DNA of 64,000 bases from Candidatus Nitrosopelagicus sp. (GTDB lineage Archaea; Thermoproteota; Nitrososphaeria; Nitrososphaerales; Nitrosopumilaceae): the NCBI GenBank assembly GCA_028344575.1, contig JAOMBO010000002.1:62001-126000 (forward strand), given 5' to 3'. The notes under the pieces were generated by a model. It saw only the letters and a program-made list of their open reading frames with translations, had not been told where the DNA came from and ran no database searches. Position 1 is the stretch's first letter; every line of letters starts with the position of its first letter. A program made the position numbers and the translations under genes. This document shows, one piece after another, positions 53,741-62,203 of this stretch.

Positions 53741-53810
53741 GACAATTAATGATTAGAACTCTATTTGACTCTTAACAAGGTTTTTTAGTATAAAACCTAA
53801 AAAAATTATA

Positions 53811-54305
53811 ATGAATCCACCAGGTCGTTCGATACTTGTTATTGCAATTCTTGCATTGTTAGGAATGATGGGAGGAATTGTTTATTATGCAAGTTTGGAT
53901 AATGACGATCTTTCTATGGCTACAATTGAATTAGAATCTGTTGAACTAACTGATGTTAACAGTGTTGAAAGTCGTGCAACATTAAAAGTAACATTTCTAG
54001 TTGCAAATCCAGGTGAAGTTACAGTTACTGTACCAGTAATTACATATCGATTGTATGCTGATGGAAGTGAAATTGGAAGTGGAACCTACTCAACAGAAGA
54101 TGTGGCAATGCCAGGTCGTGCAGCATTTTACCCTGATGCAGAAATTCCATTAAAAAATAAATTAACTATTGTAATGTCAGAAATGAATGAAACAGTCTAT
54201 AAGAAAATAGTCAGTGGACAAGTTATACAATATGCTGCAACAGGACAAATGACTGTAGAATCAGCATGGAGTATTGTAGAATTAGATTTCGATACTAGGT
54301 CTTAA
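53811..54305 (+). CDS. membrane-anchored LEA14/WHy-like domain protein
   Basis: 164 aa. An N-terminal anchor (ILVIAILALLGMMGGIVYYASL) precedes a beta domain: 'VESRATLKVTFLVANPGEVTVTVPVITYRLYADGSEIGS'. Architecture and several positions match the protein at 758-1309, so the two are paralogues. Role unknown; outside face of the membrane. Confidence 0.65.
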   Translation: MNPPGRSILVIAILALLGMMGGIVYYASLDNDDLSMATIELESVELTDVNSVESRATLKVTFLVANPGEVTVTVPVITYRLYADGSEIGSGTYSTEDVAMPGRAAFYPDAEIPLKNKLTIVMSEMNETVYKKIVSGQVIQYAATGQMTVESAWSIVELDFDTRS

Positions 54306-54320
54306 TTTTAAAATTAAAAG

Positions 54321-54395
54321 TGGGCCTGGAGTGATTTGAACACTCGATCACTGCCATGTCGAGGCAGCATCATAACCAAACTAGACCACAAGCCC
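54321..54395 (-). tRNA. tRNA-Val (anticodon GAC)
   Basis: Cloverleaf on the minus strand: acceptor GGGCTTG/CAGGCCC, D arm typical of archaeal Val (GTCTAGTTTGGTTATGAT), anticodon stem CTGCC/GGCAG with loop TCGACAT (anticodon GAC), T stem GAGTG/CACTC with loop TTCAAAT, discriminator A. The 3' CCA is not encoded. Position 33 reads C instead of the near-universal U. Confidence 0.88.
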
Positions 54396-54460
54396 ACGAA
54401 TTAAAAATTCTGAAAGAACATTATTAACGTTTAAGAGATGTTGAAAGTGAGGCTAGAAAA

Positions 54461-55165
54461 TTGAGCGACGAATTTACAGATGATGAAAAGGCTGGATTTT
54501 ACAAAGCAATCTACTCTAGAAGAGATGTTAGATCACATTTTACACAAGAATCGATTAAGGAAGAAACATTAACAAAAATTCTTCATGCCGCACATCATGC
54601 ACCATCAGTTGGATTTTCACAGCCATGGAACTTTATTTTGATTAAAGACATGAAAACTAAACAAAAAGTCAAAGAATCTTTCCAAAAAGAACATGAACGA
54701 GCATCAAAATTAGTTGAAGACCCAAAAAGATCTGAGTATCTTTCGATGAAATTAGAAGGTATAATGGAATCAGATGTCAACGTTTGTGTTACATATGATC
54801 CAACAAAATTTGGGCCATTCATCATAGGAACAACAAGTATACCAGAAGCAGGAATTTACAGTGTTTGTGGTGCTATACAGAACTTATGGTTGGCTGCACG
54901 AGCAGAAAATATTGGACTAGGTTGGGTTAGCATAGTATCTAATGATGTATTAAGAAAAGAATTGAATTTGCCTGAACATATTGTACCTGTTGCATATCTT
55001 TGTCTTGGTCATGTGACAAATTTTGAAACAAAACCAGATTTAGAACGTTCAGGGTGGCTTCCAAGATTAGAGCTGAAAGATGTGATTTATTTTGAAAAAT
55101 GGGAACAAAAAGAAGATGAATCTTGGAATATGATTCAAAAAATGATAAAATCCAATCTCAAGTAA
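54461..55165 (+). CDS. bluB: 5,6-dimethylbenzimidazole synthase
   Basis: Nitroreductase-fold enzyme that turns FMNH2 into DMB, the B12 lower ligand. 'FYKAIYSRRDVRSHF', HHAPSVGFSQPWNF, SMKLEGI...VCVTYDPT, IQNLWLAARAENIGLGWVSI and VPVAYLCLGHV follow BluB closely, and the typical lid segment is present. TTG start. 234 aa. Fits the cobJ-like gene at 63836 and cobalamin use in this lineage. Confidence 0.9.
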   Translation: MSDEFTDDEKAGFYKAIYSRRDVRSHFTQESIKEETLTKILHAAHHAPSVGFSQPWNFILIKDMKTKQKVKESFQKEHERASKLVEDPKRSEYLSMKLEGIMESDVNVCVTYDPTKFGPFIIGTTSIPEAGIYSVCGAIQNLWLAARAENIGLGWVSIVSNDVLRKELNLPEHIVPVAYLCLGHVTNFETKPDLERSGWLPRLELKDVIYFEKWEQKEDESWNMIQKMIKSNLK

Positions 55166-55195
55166 GCTTAAATTATTTCAAGTTATTTTTCTGCT

Positions 55196-55270
55196 GGGCT
55201 CGTGGCGCAGCATGGATAGCGCAGTAGCTTCCTAAGCTATAGGTCGAGGGATCGAAGCCCTTCGAGCCCG
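55196..55270 (+). tRNA. tRNA-Arg (anticodon CCT)
   Basis: Acceptor GGGCTCG/CGAGCCC, D stem GCGC/GCGC, anticodon stem GTAGC/GCTAT with loop TTCCTAA (anticodon CCT), T stem GAGGG/CCCTT with loop ATCGAAG, discriminator G; CCA not encoded. The T loop begins with A instead of the usual T54, an oddity worth checking. Confidence 0.88.
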
Positions 55271-55310
55271 CTTTTTTATTACTTAAATTATGTACCAGTC
55301 GACAAGATAC

Positions 55311-55838
55311 ATGAAAGTTGTAGTTTTGTCTGGAAGCCCAAGAAAAAATGGTAATACGCAAATTATGATGAAACATGTTCTAGAATATGTAAATCAGAAA
55401 GATGTTGATGTGAAATTTATCAATCTAGCAGATGATGGTTTTGAGTCTTTCAAGGGTGCTGCTAATGAGGTAAATTACAAAGAAAAAACATTACAGGCTG
55501 CTAAAGATATCACAGAAGCTGATGTTTGGCTAGTAGGAATTCCAGTTTACAATTCCATGTTTAGTTCAGCCTTGAAAAATATTTTTGAGTTTATCAATTA
55601 TAAAGAAACTGAAGGAAAAACAGCAGGACTAGTAGTTGTTGCTGGTGGAATGATTAGCTTTGGAGATGTACAAACACTATTTACGCAATTAATGTCATAT
55701 TTCAGAGTAATAACAAATCCTACAGCTGTTTATTCAACAGGAGAAACAATTGTTGATGGAAAGATTACAGATAATGAAGTAAAATCTAGATTAAATGAAA
55801 TGGTAGATAAAACATTGGATCTAGCAAAAAGAAGTTAG
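55311..55838 (+). CDS. NADPH-dependent FMN reductase (flavodoxin fold)
   Basis: I start at MKVVVLSGSPRKNGNTQ, seven codons after the listed start. SGSPRKNGNTQ is the FMN phosphate loop, and IPVYNSMFSSALKNIFEFIN the following flavin site. It may supply reduced flavin, which is interesting because the flavin-consuming BluB gene is nearby (tRNA between). 175 aa. Confidence 0.88.
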   Translation: MKVVVLSGSPRKNGNTQIMMKHVLEYVNQKDVDVKFINLADDGFESFKGAANEVNYKEKTLQAAKDITEADVWLVGIPVYNSMFSSALKNIFEFINYKETEGKTAGLVVVAGGMISFGDVQTLFTQLMSYFRVITNPTAVYSTGETIVDGKITDNEVKSRLNEMVDKTLDLAKRS

Positions 55839-56242
55839 ATTAGATTTTTACCTGTAATTTGTATTGATTTGAAGATTTTAACTTCGTATTCACCTTCGTA
55901 CACTTTTACAACATTATTTCCATCTAGATTTCTTGCGCGAAATTTGTATTCATATGTGCCATCTTCATTCACATTAGTTTGTGCAAAATGAACTGGTTCA
56001 TCATTTTGATAAATTTGGAGAATTACAGGAAAACCTTCTGCATGATTATCTATTGTACCCTCAATGAACCCCCATGGCATTGTGTTATCAGAAGAAATGG
56101 ACATTGGTACAACTGTTTTTGTAAGTTGCACACCATCATTTGTAGAAAGTATAGTTGTGTTAGAATCAGCAAAGGATGGCGACATACCAATCAGTGCTAC
56201 TAGTACAAATAATCCAGCAAAAATTCCAATTTTGGTCTTCAT
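55835..56242 (-). CDS. secreted beta-sandwich protein
   Basis: 135 aa with a signal peptide (KIGIFAGLFVLVALIGMSPSFA) and an Ig-like domain: MPWGFIEGTIDNHAEGFPVILQIYQNDEPVHF, ending VKIFKSIQITGKNLI. Exported; probably binds or decorates the S-layer. Convergent with the FMN reductase, 4-nt overlap. Confidence 0.65.
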   Translation of the reverse strand: MKTKIGIFAGLFVLVALIGMSPSFADSNTTILSTNDGVQLTKTVVPMSISSDNTMPWGFIEGTIDNHAEGFPVILQIYQNDEPVHFAQTNVNEDGTYEYKFRARNLDGNNVVKVYEGEYEVKIFKSIQITGKNLI

Positions 56243-56291
56243 TAAAAAAAATATTGCATCAATAATATATTAAGATGACTGATAATTTATC

Positions 56292-56405
56292 ATGATGGAA
56301 ACTGAAAAATGTGAATGTGAATGTCACTTTGGAGGGGCAGAAAGTTGTCCAGGTTGTAAAAAGAATCACAATTTTGAATTCAAGTGTGAACACTGTAAAG
56401 AATAA
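56292..56405 (+). CDS. 37-aa cysteine-rich zinc protein
   Basis: This gene is below the track cutoff. It reads MMETEKCECECHFGGAESCPGC and ends CEHCKE, with seven cysteines and two histidines, enough for two metal sites. Stop abuts the convergent membrane gene. Small metallothionein-like or zinc-ribbon protein; function unknown. Confidence 0.55.
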   Translation: MMETEKCECECHFGGAESCPGCKKNHNFEFKCEHCKE

Positions 56406-56819
56406 TTATTTTTGTTGTGCTAACATCTTTAGATTATAAATTTCGGCGCGAATTGTTTCAATCTCAACTTTTGTCTTAAGATTCTCAATTTCACTTTTTA
56501 GATGTGTGATTTCATCATCTTTTGCGTCATGTATGTCAGAAAGATCCTTTTCCAAACCTAGTTTGTACGTAGTAATTTCTTTTTCTGTTAATTCATGGTT
56601 TTTTTTTTCATCATGATCATGAGATGTACCGTGATTGCGATCCGCTGCTAATTGTGCAATCCAGATTACAAACACCATAAACCACATGATTGGCACAGCC
56701 ATTGTGAAAATGAATGATAGTGACGGTGCAAAGTCAACTAATGGGAAGTATAATCCAGTCAAAACGATCGCCCATACACCTGAAACAAGTGTGGCAAGAT
56801 GGTTTCTTACATAACCCAT
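56406..56819 (-). CDS. two-TM protein with C-terminal coiled coil
   Basis: 137 aa. Two TM helices (SGVWAIVLTGLYFPLVDF, FTMAVPIMWFMVFVIWIA), then a His-rich loop (HGTSHDHDEKKNHE) that could bind metal, and a coiled coil ending EIYNLKMLAQQK. The histidine cluster faces the cytoplasm if the coil does. Family not recognised. Confidence 0.65.
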   Translation of the reverse strand: MGYVRNHLATLVSGVWAIVLTGLYFPLVDFAPSLSFIFTMAVPIMWFMVFVIWIAQLAADRNHGTSHDHDEKKNHELTEKEITTYKLGLEKDLSDIHDAKDDEITHLKSEIENLKTKVEIETIRAEIYNLKMLAQQK

Positions 56820-56893
56820 TGTTGAACAAGAAAAATCTCCAAAATATAACGTTAATGGTAGATTTAGAACTAGTTCAATATAGAAAAGGGGAA

Positions 56894-57130
56894 TTATTGC
56901 TCTGCAGGAACTTCTACAGTAGCAGTTGATGTTTTAGTATCAGATTGTAGTATTTGTATTTTCTCTAAAAGTTCATTTCTCAAATCACGAGCAACTCTTC
57001 TTACAGTTGGTCTTGGAACTCCTAGTTCGTCAACTACTTTAGTATAGATGTCTTGTTTGTCTGTAACACCTTTATCAAGCAAAGAATTGATTGCTGCTTT
57101 GATTACAGTGCTTTGATTAGTACGATTCAC
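56894..57130 (-). CDS. thaumarchaeal HTH protein, start corrected to GTG
   Basis: The listed ATG lies upstream of the TATA box: TTTATATAG (57151-57160) is inside the listed ORF's first codons. The GTG at 57130 (VNRTNQS) is 26 nt from the box and should be the leaderless start, giving 78 aa. The HTH is 'DIYTKVVDELGVPRPTVRRVARDLRNELLEKI'. Small, likely transcription or chromatin-associated. Confidence 0.75.
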   Translation of the reverse strand: MNRTNQSTVIKAAINSLLDKGVTDKQDIYTKVVDELGVPRPTVRRVARDLRNELLEKIQILQSDTKTSTATVEVPAEQ

Positions 57131-57150
57131 AAGGATCGTGTAATACTGAT

Positions 57151-57160
57151 CTATATAAAA
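57151..57160 (-). promoter_or_regulatory. TATA box that decides the HTH gene start
   Basis: On the minus strand TTTTATATAG lies 26 nt before GTG 57130, with a purine-rich BRE-like GAAA just upstream. Transcription from here cannot include the ATG at 57166. Confidence 0.7.
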
Positions 57161-57287
57161 TTTCAATTAACAAAATTATAGAAACGTCATTCGCAGTTTG
57201 TGGAAAAGAAATCATGAAATTATTACAATGATAAAAGGCTTTCATTGGAAAAATAATTAGTGATCAAAAGGTTATTATGATAATCGC

Positions 57288-57302
57288 ATGTCGTTGCGAC
57301 AT
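57288..57302. repeat. short hairpin at cyclophilin start
   Basis: ATGTCG and CGACAT with a 3-nt loop; the last base is the first of the TTG start codon. On the mRNA it would cover the start if transcription begins upstream; leaderless transcription would exclude it. Confidence 0.35.
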
Positions 57303-57784
57303 TGACTAGTGTAAATATAGAAACCAATCATGGAAATATTTCATTTAATTTACTTCCTGAGTTAGCACCAGAAACTGTAAGAAGTTTTGTTAAATTAACA
57401 AATGATGGATTTTACAATGGTACATTATTTCATAGAGTCATTCCTGGATTCATGATTCAAGGAGGAGATCCAAATACAAAAGATCCAAATATGAAAAGTC
57501 AATGGGGAATGGGCGGACCTGGATTCAATGTTAAAGGTGAATTTAGTTCAAGATCACATTTACGAGGTATTGTTTCAATGGCAAGAGCAACAGATCCTGA
57601 CAGTGCCGGTTCACAATTTTTCATAGTAACAAAAGATAGTACATTCCTAGATAGAGAATATACAGTATTTGGAGAGGTAACAGAAGGAATGGATGTTGCA
57701 GATAAAATAGTAAGTCTTGATAGGGATGGAAATGACTGTCCTCTAGAAGATGCAAAGATGCTCAAAGTTTCAATCTCAGAGTAA
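57302..57784 (+). CDS. cyclophilin-type peptidyl-prolyl isomerase
   Basis: 160 aa from a TTG start. FHRVIPGFMIQGGDP, SAGSQFFIVT and a HLRGIVSMARA core are typical cytoplasmic cyclophilin. Complete. A small perfect hairpin (ATGTCG-TTG-CGACAT, 57288-57302) overlaps the start codon. Confidence 0.92.
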   Translation: MTSVNIETNHGNISFNLLPELAPETVRSFVKLTNDGFYNGTLFHRVIPGFMIQGGDPNTKDPNMKSQWGMGGPGFNVKGEFSSRSHLRGIVSMARATDPDSAGSQFFIVTKDSTFLDREYTVFGEVTEGMDVADKIVSLDRDGNDCPLEDAKMLKVSISE

Positions 57785-57788
57785 AATC

Positions 57789-59006
57789 TTGGAAAAGAAA
57801 GTTTCATTCATAATAGTTTCAATTGTAATGATTTCAATTTCACCACAAATTTTTGCTGAAGAGAGCTTGGATGCGTTACTTGAAGAGAAAAATGGAGTAT
57901 TAGTTGAACAACAAGAAATAATTTTTGAGGTAGGAAAACATTCCGATGCTCGTGTTAAACATGTAATAGAGACTGGAGGATGGAATGCTGACAGGCCTAG
58001 ATTAATTGAGATATTACCAGGTATGCACTCAGATTTGATAGTATTGGATGAAGACGGTGACAGATTAAGTTTCACACATGATGAAGAGACGTTTGAAGAA
58101 TCCAAGTATATTATTTTAAACCAAAAAAATGGGAATTATGATCTTATAGCTGAATATAATTTAGATAATTTTATGGAATTAAAAGATGGATTATGGCTAA
58201 AACAGCTGAATTACAACTTTGATGTAACTGTAATGTTAGAAGAAGATATGGAATTAATTTTTACAAACTCTAGACCGATAGATGTCAGTGATGCAAAGGG
58301 AATTAATTGTATAGGATGTAACATGACATTAGAATATTTTGAAGATGAAAAAATATTTACAAAAGAAATTTCTTTGGATGAAAATAAGTTTGAAGTAGAA
58401 TTTTTATCAAATGAAGAAATTTTTAATATTGAATTTATTGAGGGGGGAAATCAGATTGAAAGAGTAACACAATTACTAAATTTCGATGTAAAAGATAAAA
58501 ATCAATTGTATGTGTTAAAAATTCCTTTAGAAAATTTTCTAAATCCATATGAGGTATACTTTACAGAAGAAGAAGACACAAGTTTAGATCAATTAGATAA
58601 AATTAGAAAAACAGAATTTTCTCAAGATGAAACTCATGTAAGTATATCATTTAGAACATTTGGTGAAGGAACTGTCTCCATTGTTGGTGCAACTCCAGAA
58701 GAACATCAAAAATCATTAGAGAGAATTGAAAGTATTAAAGCAAAAGAGGTAACAACTCAAAAAGTTGAAGAAGAAAAGAAAGGTGTTCCACTCCCAATAC
58801 CAGGAACTAAAGCAGCTTCAGAGTTAGCAGCAGAATACAGTCAAACAAGTGAGGAAGAAAAAGTACCAAAATTATCATTTGCTGATGAATTGAAAAAAGG
58901 CCAAACGCAGAATTCGGATAATATTATGACAATTGTAGGAATTATTGTAGGACTAATTATTGTAGGAATTATTAGCGGTGTTATTTTTAAACTAAAGAAA
59001 AACTAG
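57789..59006 (+). CDS. secreted membrane-anchored protein, unknown beta-rich domains
   Basis: Start moved to TTG 57789 (LEKKVSFII), 4 nt after the cyclophilin stop; the listed start lies inside that gene. Signal peptide (KVSFIIVSIVMISISPQIFA), two or three beta domains with no recognised family, one CIGC motif that may form a disulphide, and a C-terminal TM helix (IMTIVGIIVGLIIVGIISGVIF). Co-transcribed with the cyclophilin. 405 aa. Confidence 0.7.
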   Translation: MEKKVSFIIVSIVMISISPQIFAEESLDALLEEKNGVLVEQQEIIFEVGKHSDARVKHVIETGGWNADRPRLIEILPGMHSDLIVLDEDGDRLSFTHDEETFEESKYIILNQKNGNYDLIAEYNLDNFMELKDGLWLKQLNYNFDVTVMLEEDMELIFTNSRPIDVSDAKGINCIGCNMTLEYFEDEKIFTKEISLDENKFEVEFLSNEEIFNIEFIEGGNQIERVTQLLNFDVKDKNQLYVLKIPLENFLNPYEVYFTEEEDTSLDQLDKIRKTEFSQDETHVSISFRTFGEGTVSIVGATPEEHQKSLERIESIKAKEVTTQKVEEEKKGVPLPIPGTKAASELAAEYSQTSEEEKVPKLSFADELKKGQTQNSDNIMTIVGIIVGLIIVGIISGVIFKLKKN

Positions 59007-59158
59007 TCACCTTTTGAATCACAAGCACATCCTTCAAACTCATCAAATCTAGAATTACATAAAGGACATTTGTCACCGTATTCTACTTCCCATGGTTCTT
59101 TTCCAAATAGTTTGTAATGATCATCAATTTCTTTTGGAATTTCTTGTTTTTCATCCAT
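59003..59158 (-). CDS. 51-aa small zinc-binding protein
   Basis: Not in the track. It starts MDEKQEIPKEIDDHYKLFG, then CPLCNSRFDEFEGCAC, giving C-x2-C and C-x-C, a likely single zinc site. Its stop codon overlaps the stop of the plus-strand gene in a shared CTAG. Function unknown. Confidence 0.55.
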   Translation of the reverse strand: MDEKQEIPKEIDDHYKLFGKEPWEVEYGDKCPLCNSRFDEFEGCACDSKGD

Positions 59159-59213
59159 AGTATAATGTAATTCTCAAAGTATGTATAGATTATCTAGAAT
59201 TAGACTTAGATTT

Positions 59214-59642
59214 TTAATTTGTTAGTAGTGCTTCTTTTGAAACATATTGATTTCTATCATCTACTGTATTTTTTAGAAATTCTTTGTTAAATGCCATCTT
59301 TGTTAATGCTACAGATACATCAAATGGACTTGCAGTCCAACCATATTCAGACATTTGTGCAACTGTTTCACCAACAGTTTTTGGTTGATCAAAAAAAGAA
59401 TCTTTTTCTAAAATTCTCAACTTATGTCTAATATCATCAACTGCAATTGTAGATGGTGATGAAAATTCAGGTTCATGGAATTCAGCGTCTTCTAATGAGC
59501 TCATCACATCAGGTTGCGATCTTTCATTAAGTAATTGTTTTAGTGATTCAATTACCTCACCTACAGAATCATTATCAACGTAAAAGTCTCTAGAATCAAT
59601 CTCAATTTCATTAGGACCTTGTTTGATTCGTATTTTTGCCAT
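59214..59642 (-). CDS. unknown 142-aa archaeal protein
   Basis: Start at MAKIRIKQGPNEIEID, five codons after the listed one, for better fit. N-terminal beta part with EIDSRDFYVD, a linker rich in acidic residues, and a helical C-terminal half (GETVAQMSEYGWTASPFDVSVALTKMA). It resembles winged-helix-like domains of thaumarchaea but no match can be named. Confidence 0.55.
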   Translation of the reverse strand: MAKIRIKQGPNEIEIDSRDFYVDNDSVGEVIESLKQLLNERSQPDVMSSLEDAEFHEPEFSSPSTIAVDDIRHKLRILEKDSFFDQPKTVGETVAQMSEYGWTASPFDVSVALTKMAFNKEFLKNTVDDRNQYVSKEALLTN

Positions 59643-59776
59643 ACGTAATCTACTCAATTATTGATTTATTTTACTAGCTCAAAGTAGCTTAAAGAAATAA
59701 TCAAAAGATATACACAAATCATTAACAAGTAATTTTTTTGACAAGGGATTTATACATAATTCCTATTAAAAAATAC

Positions 59777-60670
59777 ATGTTAACAGTTTTTGGTTCAACT
59801 GCACTCGATACAATCAGAACACCGAAAAAAACTCTGAAAAATGTACTAGGAGGTGCAGCGACATTTGCTGCAATTTCAGCAAGTTTTTTCACAAAACCAG
59901 GACTAATTGCAGTTGTTGGTAGTGATTTTCCTAAGAAATATCATACAGTATTGAAAAATCATCTTGATCTAAAAGGACTAACGGTTCTAAATGGGAAGAC
60001 ATTCAGATATGATGGTAAATACGATGCAACAATGAGCGTACGAGAAACACTAAAAACAGAACTAAATGTATTAGCAGATTTTAAACCAAAAGTACCGGAT
60101 GTATACAAAAAATCAGAATTTGTTTATCTAGCAAATAATGATCCAGAACAAAACGCAAAAATAATAAAAGAATTTGATAATGTAAAATTTTCAATGTGTG
60201 ATACAATAGAGTACTGGATTGCAACAAAACGTAATGCTGTAATTAAAATGATAAAATCAGTTGACGCGGTAGTGATTAATGATGAAGAGGCAAAATTACT
60301 CACAAAAGAAGACAATTTGATCAAATGTGCAAAAAAAATGATGAGTTGGGGAGCCAACTATGTTGTAATTAAAAAAGGAGAACATGGAGCATTACTATTT
60401 CATGAAGATGTGATTTTTCCATCAGTTGGATTTTCATTAGAATCTGTTGTAGATCCAACCGGTGCAGGAGATTCTTTTGCAGGTGCAATGATTGGACACT
60501 TGGCTGCAAAAAATAAGACCAGTTTTTCTGAAATTAAAAAATCAATTATTTATGGAAATGTAATGGGATCATTTGCTGTTGAAAAATATGGATTGGCAGG
60601 ACTAACATCATTGAAAAAATCAGATATTTCAAAAAGAATAAGACAGTATGAGAAAATGGTTACTTTTTGA
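59777..60670 (+). CDS. PfkB-family sugar/nucleoside kinase
   Basis: The listed start at 59738 is upstream of TATACATAA; ATG 59777 (MLTVFGST) is correctly spaced. NVLGGAATFAAISASFF and DPTGAGDSFAGAMIG (catalytic Asp) identify PfkB. Substrate not determined (ribokinase/adenosine kinase group). 297 aa. Confidence 0.88.
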   Translation: MLTVFGSTALDTIRTPKKTLKNVLGGAATFAAISASFFTKPGLIAVVGSDFPKKYHTVLKNHLDLKGLTVLNGKTFRYDGKYDATMSVRETLKTELNVLADFKPKVPDVYKKSEFVYLANNDPEQNAKIIKEFDNVKFSMCDTIEYWIATKRNAVIKMIKSVDAVVINDEEAKLLTKEDNLIKCAKKMMSWGANYVVIKKGEHGALLFHEDVIFPSVGFSLESVVDPTGAGDSFAGAMIGHLAAKNKTSFSEIKKSIIYGNVMGSFAVEKYGLAGLTSLKKSDISKRIRQYEKMVTF

Positions 60671-60702
60671 AGAGTTATAGATAAGATTTTTTTTTATAAA
60701 TT

Positions 60703-61035
60703 ATGGAAGATAGACTGGATTCAATTTTTTCTATGCAAAAAGGTTTGTCAGAGATGATGAATCTTGACAGATATCCAAAAGATACTGAAGGTAAAGTATC
60801 TGCATTGTGTACTGCAATAATGCATGAAGCAGTAGAACTACAACGTACTACAAATTGGAAGTGGTGGAAAACACCAACCGAATTTAATGAAGCAGAAGCA
60901 AGAGAAGAGCTGATAGACATTTGGCACTTTGTTGTTCAAGCATCACTTGAGTTAAACCTCACACCTGACGATATCTTGAAAGAATATGAGAGAAAAAATG
61001 AGATTAACAGGCAGCGACAGAAAGATGGTTACTAG
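60703..61035 (+). CDS. all-alpha dUTPase-like (MazG-type) pyrophosphatase
   Basis: 110 aa. 'IMHEAVELQRTTNWKWWK' and AREELIDIWHFVVQASLEL carry the E-x2-E...E-x2-D metal ligands of all-alpha NTP pyrophosphatases, most like type-2 (dimeric) dUTPase. It likely keeps dUTP low. Starts after a TATA-like TTTTTTTATAAATT; monocistronic. Confidence 0.8.
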   Translation: MEDRLDSIFSMQKGLSEMMNLDRYPKDTEGKVSALCTAIMHEAVELQRTTNWKWWKTPTEFNEAEAREELIDIWHFVVQASLELNLTPDDILKEYERKNEINRQRQKDGY

Positions 61036-61093
61036 TTTCATCGTATAATATGATTGAAATAATTTTATAGTAGGTCCATTAAAAACCGATGAA

Positions 61094-61669
61094 ATGAAAG
61101 TTCGTCATCTACAAGAAAGTGACAAGCAATACAGAGTTTTTCTGTACATATTTTATGCTGCTTCTGCAATGATGGTAACTATCATGATTTATGGAATGGT
61201 CATGATGATTGGCGAATGGCAAGAAACTGGATATTATGTAATGGGCGAAGTTTTAGTAAACACACATGTTCCATTTGAAAACTTTGCAAACCTTACTACA
61301 TGGTTATCATTTGCATGTATAATTTCATGGTACTGTGTTTCAAGAATTGGTTGGAAAAGAACAGTTGGATTACAATCATACAGAATGGCTTTACTGCAAC
61401 TAATGTTGTTAGGTTTTGCAGTAATTTGTTTGTACGAAGTTTTATGGAGTTTTACAGTACTAAATGCAGAAATTACATCACAGATGGTAATTGACGGAAC
61501 AACTCCAGACATAGACAAACTAGCGGTACATTATCCAGATCCAGACAGACCATGGAATCTAATATTTGCAACAAAAATTTGGTCTGTAGGATTTTTGATT
61601 AGTGCACATGCATTCTATTTGAGTACAAGACCTAGAAAATCAAAAGAAGAATTATTGCCTGAAGAGTAA
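61094..61669 (+). CDS. four-TM membrane protein, 191 aa
   Basis: Four hydrophobic helices (e.g. IFYAASAMMVTIMIYGMVMM, ALLQLMLLGFAVICLYEVLW) with an acidic-proline loop (VHYPDPDRPWN) outside and a charged tail. No recognised family, but the paired small membrane gene follows 36 nt later. A thaumarchaeal envelope or respiratory accessory subunit is possible. Confidence 0.6.
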   Translation: MKVRHLQESDKQYRVFLYIFYAASAMMVTIMIYGMVMMIGEWQETGYYVMGEVLVNTHVPFENFANLTTWLSFACIISWYCVSRIGWKRTVGLQSYRMALLQLMLLGFAVICLYEVLWSFTVLNAEITSQMVIDGTTPDIDKLAVHYPDPDRPWNLIFATKIWSVGFLISAHAFYLSTRPRKSKEELLPEE

Positions 61670-61704
61670 TTTAGTAATAAAAATTTCATTTCGATTAAAT
61701 ATTC

Positions 61705-62109
61705 ATGAATGAGTATTCTTTTATGACATACTTAATCAATGAAAAAAAATATTCAATATTTCTTATTGCAATAGTTGGTTCAATTGCAATCTTATCAATA
61801 CCATTGATTTTGAATCAGGTTTTAGAAGGTGAACATTTACTTCATGTTGCAATTCATGAGATCGGTTTTGTTCTAGCAGCATTTTTGTCAATAATGGCAG
61901 GAATTGCATACATGAAAACCAGAATTTCTAGAATGTTATTTTCTGCATTTGCGTTTGGAGTTTTAGCATTTGGACAAGCAGCTTACATGTATTCAGAAAT
62001 TTTACAACCACATCCTGAGGAAGATATGTTTAGCGGGGGGGAAATTTTAGATATTACAATTTTAATTATGACAATATTATTTGCTGTCGGTGTTTTTTAC
62101 AAACGATAA
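61705..62109 (+). CDS. four-TM small membrane protein, 134 aa
   Basis: Four TM helices (FLIAIVGSIAILSIPLIL, VAIHEIGFVLAAFLSIMAGIAY, FSAFAFGVLAFGQAAYMYSEI, ILDITILIMTILFAVGVFY). His residues in EHLLHVAIHE could bind metal or haem. Probably works with the protein before it. Confidence 0.55.
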   Translation: MNEYSFMTYLINEKKYSIFLIAIVGSIAILSIPLILNQVLEGEHLLHVAIHEIGFVLAAFLSIMAGIAYMKTRISRMLFSAFAFGVLAFGQAAYMYSEILQPHPEEDMFSGGEILDITILIMTILFAVGVFYKR

Positions 62110-62203
62110 ATGTAGTAATTTATGTTTAATTTTAAAAGTATTCTAAAAATTTAAAAAATGGATTTATATTCTAATGCTATAGAAAATGTATTAGAGAGAG
62201 TAA

